From Ophioderma brevispina (lineage: Eukaryota > Echinodermata > Ophiuroidea > Amphilepidida > Ophiodermatidae), in assembly GCA_023653785.1 (NCBI GenBank), contig JAMKCH010014092.1:1-64000 (forward strand): a stretch of 64,000 nucleotides of DNA. Reading direction: 5' to 3'. Numbering within the stretch: position 1 is the first letter of the stretch; every line of letters begins with the position of its first letter. Both the position numbers and the translations under genes were made by a program. Positions 58,151 to 64,000 of the stretch are shown piece by piece. Under the pieces are notes generated by a model. The model was given only the letters and a program-made list of their open reading frames with translations, was not told the origin of the DNA and made no database searches.

Positions 58151-58469
58151 GGATCTATGTGAAAACATACACTAATTGTACTATGATCAGTGCTTCGGTG
58201 GCCGACCATATTGGATTCAAAGCGTGTTTAGCAAAACACAAATGTTTGGAATTTATTCTTCTGTCAGAGATTAAATTAATGTTTCTGCACCAAAGTTGAA
58301 TAACTAGGTAGTTTCGTCTTAAATTACCCAGTTCTGTTACTAGAGCTTTTCGGCGGTCATATTGGCGCAATCTTGGATATTTGAAGAATGTTAACAAAAA
58401 GAAAATGTCAGATGTGGGTTCCTAAGCAACACAAGAAGGCCATGAATTTGCATCCCTATTCATCTTTGC

Positions 58470-58520
58470 TCTTTTTTTCGTGGTTTTTTTTTTTTTTTTT
58501 TTTGTTTTTTTTTTTTTGTT
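58470..58520 (+). repeat. Poly-T stretch with G/C interruptions
   Basis: Two runs of T separated by single G or TTTTG steps, inside the right arm of the fold-back. No counterpart exists in the left arm, so it expanded later. Confidence 0.85.
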
Positions 58521-58890
58521 TTGTGTTAAGGCAGAGTTTATATTCATAACACAGCTTTTTGGCGGCCATTTGGACGACATCTGGATTTTGTTTAATGTGA
58601 TTGCCATATTGAGTGAATTTAGCTGTTTTTTTTAACTCTTTTGGTTATCAGAAAATATGGGTATTTTCGTCATTTGGACCTCATACTGCGTTTTCAGAAT
58701 ATTAATTTAATGAATTTATGTATTTTTGGCGGCCCACTTGGATTTGACACCATAAAAACGTTTGAAAAAAATTCCAAGATAGTTTTTCCAACATTGGTAC
58801 ACCCCAAAACACAATGAATCAAGAGGAATTTTGCTTTTAACAGAAAAAAAACACGAATTAAATTACAGCCTTTTACCACTATAACCTGCA

Positions 58891-60183
58891 AGTGGTTGGC
58901 TTGAATCCCGTGTATTAAAGCCCCCCCCCAAGGCAGTACTTTTATTATTCTTTTAATTCTATACGTGCATATCAAAATTCCGACTTGAGATTCAAAAAAA
59001 GCCTTTCTCGGTGAATATCCAAGTTTTTAAGAGTGATATCATGCACCATGATCAATACAGTTGACCTAAAGCACAAACATTATGATGTTGTGATTCTGTG
59101 CTAGTGTTAACCACAATCAGCTTGTTATGGTAGATTTTGAGATGTTCATCGCTTTGTCTATTTGCGGGAGACGGAGACGGTATGACAAAATTTCCTCAAA
59201 GCTCATTTTTTAACTATTGGTGGTTTGTTTCTACATCAAAGCAGATATGGAAGTGTACACACTATCCTGATTTCTAAGTTAAACCAAATGCTTTCACATT
59301 TTTCGATTCTCTCGCAATATCGATGCTATCCCTTTAATAAAGACAATCAGTGATTTTAAATAGGCAAATCGAAAAATCATCAAAAAAATCGATTTTTTGC
59401 CATGTATGTAACAAGACAGGTATCCAACATACCCTGTAATTGATAAGACATGAAGCAACCTAATAAGGACAGAATCGGAGATTTGAAGTCATTATGTCCG
59501 AAAACGGACCCACTTACTACAAACGTAATTGAATGGAGAATCGTATCTTGGGACACTGCCATTTTCTTTCCTTTCTGTCAATTCTACCGCTGGAAAAGGT
59601 AATTATGAGAATCTACAGACTTATCCTTCACTTTAAAGCTATTCCTGCAAATTTCAAATATTTTCAACTCACTGATAGTTGTCTTTAATAACTCTGCAAT
59701 AAATTGAGACTGTCCCTGAACTGTACATTATTTTTAAATATTATATAAATAAATCAATTTCGCCAAAAATGTCAGTTACGACTTGCACTCACATGGACGA
59801 TTTAAGATTTGTATCAAAATTTTAAGAACATTTGTAGGAAACTATAGCACTCAATGAAGGACTAGGCCAATGTGTTATGATAATTAATCTGCATTCTCTG
59901 TCACTTAGACACCTATAGACCCATAAGCTCCCATACGCGACACGGTGAGATTTCGAACATGGAAATTCCAACATAACTTTTCATAAAATACCAACAAATG
60001 GCTAATTTCAGGCCAGGCCGTATTTTGTGTGGTAGGGTAGTATGACTGTGCTGGTTGTGGTTGTGTGTTTGTGTTTATATGTGCAGGGGTGTTGATAACT
60101 TATGTTCCCTTTGTGTATAAAAACTACCATATTTGTGTATCTTTTTTCTTTTCACAGAAGAAAGGTTCGGGGCAGACGTGTAG
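58891..60183. other. Intergenic, no gene recognised
   Basis: Poly-C at about 58,921-58,929. The remainder is AT-rich with no supported exon. Confidence 0.4.
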
Positions 60184-60383
60184 CAGTGGCCGTACCAGGG
60201 AGGGGGGGGAGAAACTGCCCCCCCCCCCGTGGAGAAACTTTCCCCCGTGAAAAAATTAGTGATTAGGCATAGGCAATTTCTAATATACAAACACATTTTA
60301 ATATATGCTTCCCCCTGAAAATACATGTTGACCCCCTTTTTCCCCCCCCCCTCATGAAAAAAAATCTGCAGGTTACGCCACTG
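60184..60383. mobile_element. hAT-like MITE (200 bp) with 8-bp target duplication
   Basis: The ends CAGTGGCCGTACCAG and CTGCAGGTTACGCCACTG are imperfect inverses. The flanking 8-mers ACGTGTAG and ACATGTAT match at 6 of 8, as expected for an aged hAT target duplication. The interior is non-coding with G- and C-runs and matches the general design of 7,005-7,220. Confidence 0.75.
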
Positions 60384-60474
60384 ACATGTATGGTGGCCCG
60401 TTTGTATGGCCTTTGTAGTGGTTTTACACGTCACAAAAGCAGAAGAAAGAGAAGAAGAAACAGGTTAAAAGGGC

Positions 60475-60850
60475 CGACTCAGAGATTTATGAGGAGGGCG
60501 CCCTCAATTTAAAAAAAAAAAATCGTGTTTTTTGCATGTAACATTATGCTTTGTCCATATACTAATCACTGTGTGAAATTGCTTAAGCTTAAATCGAAGT
60601 CCTTCATATAGAAACTCCCAACTTTGTTATAAAATACCGGATCCGGAATTTTGTATACACAGTACCTATGGGGACATAATACTACACATACAATGTTTAC
60701 TGCATCCAAAACGAAAATTCCGCATTCACCTCCAAATTTTGGAATTGTGCATTTAGGTTATATCTTTAGTTCTAGTGACTATTGGCTCATTATGTACACA
60801 AAAAAAATAATATTCAAAATCTCTGAGTCAGATTTAAATATACACAACGT
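60475..60850 (+). repeat. Dispersed repeat, inverted copy of 3,640-4,015
   Basis: Contains GACTCAGAGATTTATGAGGA-GGGCGCCCTCAATTT, TCGTGTTTTTTGCATGTAA, ATACTAATCACTGTGTGAAATTG, ACCGGATCCGGAATTTTGT, AATTGTGCATTTAGGTTAT and TTAGTTCTAGTGACTATTGG. Each has an inverted counterpart at 3.64-4.01 kb. The central GGATCCGGAAT palindrome is slightly eroded here. Confidence 0.8.
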
Positions 60851-63800
60851 GTGTTGTGACAGTCACACAAAAAGACACGAGAGTAATATCTCCGTGTGCT
60901 TGGGACCGTTCATTAATTGACGAGGGAGGGGGGCTGGGAGGGAATTTCCAAGTTGGTTTGGAAAATTACCAACCCCCCCCCCCTATTACCACAATGTAAA
61001 ATTTACACAACCCCTACTGCCACAAGAAAATTTACACAATCCCCCCCCCCCCCAATGCATAGCGTTCAAATTTATATTAATTAGGCCTAAGCCTTAACTC
61101 CGGTTTAAATGGTTGTCCATTGTTCATACAAAATGTACAGGCAACAAAGAAGTTAAATGATCTGATGCTTGCTTCATTTTATTTCAATTTCATATTTCTT
61201 CAAAAAGGCACGGAAAAGGCAAACCAGTTTTCATTAACAATAAAAAAGACAAGTCAATCAAAATATGTTTTCCCATTCCAAAATAGTATGCACTATAATA
61301 AGTCCTGTCCTGTCTTCGTCTTCTTGAAAGTCTTCCAGATTATGTAAGGTTCGGATTGTATGCATTCATCCATCACTATTAAAGATCTTCGGTTTATTCT
61401 TCTTCTTTCATCCTCATCAATGTGCTAAAACGTGCTGCAGGACACGCCCTCTTCATCACTCCATCCCCGCTTCACTTGCGTATTCAAAGCTTTAGTTGAA
61501 ATATCTTGATCTTGCTCCAGTGACGTAAATTCTTTTGAACAAGGGGGGGGGGGGTTGGTTACGAGGCGTACTCAAGGTCAGAAAAGTTAGAACCCCCGTG
61601 GTTCATAAAACAAAATTTCACATTGACTATTTGTAAGAAGATTGACTTGACAAATATGTAAATTATTTAAAAAAAGAAAAAACCTAAAAAATTACACCCA
61701 AAAAAAAAAAAAAAACAAAATGATTTAAATAATAAATCAATCTTATATGAATTAATCACAAATACACAAGATTGTAAAAATACACAAAAATTATTATGTT
61801 TCGACATTTACAAATACACCAGCACATTAAGAAATCATTTAAACTAAAAGTTCAAAGTTCACTGTTGGGTGCGCACCAGTCTCTGATGAATTCAGCTCCG
61901 AATAAATCTGGCGAACAATCTTGCTGGTACCAGTCGTAGTTTCGCGGAAATCGCAAAAGTCCTTTGGTCTAATGAAACGGCCGATTAATTTGCAAACCGT
62001 ACTTAGACTTGGAGAAACACTGGAAGCTGCAGGTGATGGTTTATAACATTTGTCCATACAGGTACTGTTATGACGTCTCGTAGGCTGTCAAATGTCAGAG
62101 ATACCTTTCAACACAAACAAAATGGCCTTGTGCACAAGTGATAGTAATTTTACATAATATAAAAAAACAGATTTTAATGATTTGTAAATTGGTTCAAGAA
62201 GAATTTGGTATGTCCAAAACATTACATAAATCAAAATTACACCATTATACCACAATTTAATAAATGAGACTAATGTTCAAAAGAGGGGGTGCAGTTCCAA
62301 CGATTGAATGGCCTCTCAGAGAAGACTCCAAAAATGACAGCATGCCAAAGTCACGCTTTAGAAATCCTCAGGTAATCTTCCATTGGAAGTTTCTCAGTCC
62401 TGAAGAAAAGAAAATACTTTTGTCCAGCAGTTCAAGACGAGACGACAAGGTTAAAAATACCCTCGACGCATCTTTCCACCAGTAGTATCCAGTCCAAGAT
62501 AATCACCACGATTTCTATCTGTCACAATTTGGAATCCTATTTTGTTCCCAGCACTTCGGCTTCAAAGACGACAGTAGAATAATTACGGCACTCTGCTCAC
62601 ATGGAATATATCCTGGCACTATGTTACTTTACAGGTCTGCTCCTCAATGCAGAGTAAGACTAGCTATCTTCTAGCCTACTTGTTAGTAGTGGATGCTGGC
62701 AGGGAGTACTTCCAGTGATAGTATTTAACTACTCACAGATAGATCCCCTTTCTAACAATATACATTACAGCATTCTCATTTCACAGATACTTTCATATAT
62801 ATAACTTTCTGGGGATTTCCCTAGATTCTGCAATGTTCTGATCTCAAAGCTAAACAAGTTGAGTCAGTCACTAAGTTTAGCTTCTTGGGGAATTCCCATT
62901 GCATATCTAACGGGCACTACATAAACAACTCTAGGGAATCCCCGTTTCTCTCTTTATCCATAAACAAAGACTTTTCCCGTGAGAAATCTTTTCTCAAAAA
63001 AAATGATGAAAATAATATTTTTTAATCAAATTTTAGGGTTAATATAACGGTATTCGGCATATTAAAGGTGAACGTCACTGTACAGAAGCAAGGTTCTGCT
63101 GGAATTTTAAGGTTAACCTTTGTTTTTCCAAAGGCACAAAAGTTTGAGCAGCTCTGACAATTCTAGCACTTTCCAGAATTGTCATAAAATAACATAAGAT
63201 TATATATCAATGTTATGAGAGAGAGTTCTCCACCTTCGGTTTGAGGGGGGGAGGTCTAAACTCGATGAAATCTCTTGACAACTGGCAAAGAGAAATGACT
63301 TGCAACAGATTGTCCTTAGCCACAATTTCCAATGATGCGCAAACAAACAAGCGAAGACAAGTCGAAATTTAACAATCTTTTCAGTTGCATGTGAACATGT
63401 TTAAAGAAGTCCACAATCTTCCACATGCTGCTGCTATGAAGTATTTGGGACATAGCAATTACACAAGTTGATTGTTCATCAACAGGTGTGCAATCTTGCT
63501 TCCCATAGGCAAACAAAGAACCTCTATCCAGTTCTTAGAACGAAGAAGATATGACACTGTGCGCCTATTGTCCTCTCTAACAGCGAAACATATTCTGAGA
63601 TGTTCTTCAGGAAGTGCTCACAATCTAGTCCATTTAGAACTAGGTCAATCAGAGAGTCATGCTTATTGACAAATACATTGCAAGTTTCATATTTTCCAGT
63701 TCTCCTCACTTATAATTTATATGATTAAATTTACACATGGATTTAATTAAAAGGGTGTCTCACAAAGAATTACACCCTATATATTGGTGACCATAACCTC

Positions 63801-64000
63801 AAAAAGTGAGTATCACATTTGAAAATTTAAAAAGAATCGTAAACCACAATTTATTTTCAATATTTTAAAGTAAACAGCCTCGATTCGTTTTAAGTAGTTT
63901 TGAAGAAATAAGCGATTATGATAAAACATGTCAATGGGCACTTCCTTCCAAGTTTTGTAATAAAGTGATACAGAACAGAACAGGCGAGAAAATAATTGAA
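60851..64000. other. Intergenic; weak THAP-like and other ORF scraps
   Basis: Poly-C runs occur near 60,975 and 61,040, and poly-G near 61,543. A plus-strand ORF at 62,264-62,485 contains FKRGGAVPTI, recalling the AVPTIF end of THAP zinc-binding domains, but the cysteine and histidine ligands are absent upstream. A minus-strand ORF at 61,839-62,057 (MDKCYKPSPAASSVSPSLST...) and two at 63,316-63,709 have protein-like composition without a family I know. None has splice or domain support good enough to call a gene. Confidence 0.35.

Larger units (their letters stand above)
54930..58890. mobile_element. Giant fold-back (~4 kb) with modular arms
   Basis: The two halves are imperfect inverse copies. 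On the left are AAAAGCAAAATTCCACTTGATTC, TATCTTGGAATTTTTTCAAAACG, AATCCAAGATGGCCGCCAAAATAC, AATACCCATATTTTCT and GGCCGCCAAAAAGCTATGTTATGA, then ACATCTGACATTTT and GCCAATATGGCCGC. All recur inverted and in reverse order between 58,880 and 58,200. The symmetry centre is near 56,900. The central third carries direct modules of about 230-290 bp with ATTTCCTNATGCNTATAACA-TAAT and GCCAGTTTGGGCTA, and GGCGGCCAT-type boxes about every 150-300 bp. A repeat shared with 32.2 kb sits near the centre, and a LINE 3' end has inserted in the right arm. Confidence 0.85.

Noticed and set aside
62264..62485. THAP domain end (AVPTI motif)
   Set aside because: The short motif is suggestive, but none of the zinc-ligand residues or the P-box order is visible upstream.

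Overview
The window reads as nuclear DNA of a marine invertebrate animal. The support is spliced genes with GT/AG introns, an SLC16-type monocarboxylate transporter, a Gal-3-O-sulfotransferase, a fibronectin-III-like exon, and many decayed CR1/L2-like and RTE-like LINEs, MITEs and fold-back elements in AT-rich sequence studded with poly-G/poly-C tracts. A deuterostome, perhaps an echinoderm, is my best guess. That is inference; nothing here fixes the species. I see no prokaryotic operons, CRISPR arrays, rRNA or confident tRNA genes.

Genes. Every convincing gene lies on the minus strand. (1) An SLC16/MCT-like transporter runs from 17,439 down to about 8,064 in four coding exons. The phases of the first three agree exactly, and the last exon is a candidate with a nearby AATAAA. 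(2) Two C-terminal exons of an unidentified single-pass membrane protein, a transmembrane exon at 27,168-27,240 and a long hydrophilic tail exon at 25,398-26,195, are joined in phase. An FN3-like domain at 29,519-29,836 lies upstream in the same orientation but carries in-frame stops. (3) A single-exon ORF of 139 codons lies at 37,212-37,631. (4) A galactosylceramide-sulfotransferase-like gene has its membrane-anchor exon at 48,699-48,808 and its catalytic exon at 45,692-46,790. Three weaker exon candidates are at 888-931 (+), 28,289-28,461 (-) and 40,252-40,435 (+).

Repeats fill most of the rest. LINE relics lie at 9.7-11.4 kb (+), 20.2-22.25 kb (-), 36.3-36.7 kb (+), 38.9-43.0 kb (-, RTE-like, split by later insertions), 48.9-52.4 kb (-, CR1-like, split by two fold-backs) and 57.8-58.15 kb (-). 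MITE-like families include elements ending in CCGGTGT, TTAA-flanked elements, and hAT-like elements ending in CAGTGGC..GTACCAG.

The most striking feature is a set of at least six large imperfect palindromes. One is a roughly 4 kb fold-back (54.9-58.9 kb) with internal modules marked by a YY1-like GGCGGCCAT motif. Separate tandem repeats at 12.7-13.2, 18.7-19.3 and 49.5-49.9 kb are dense in the nuclear-receptor half-site AGGTCA, and two of them hold exact DR1 sites.
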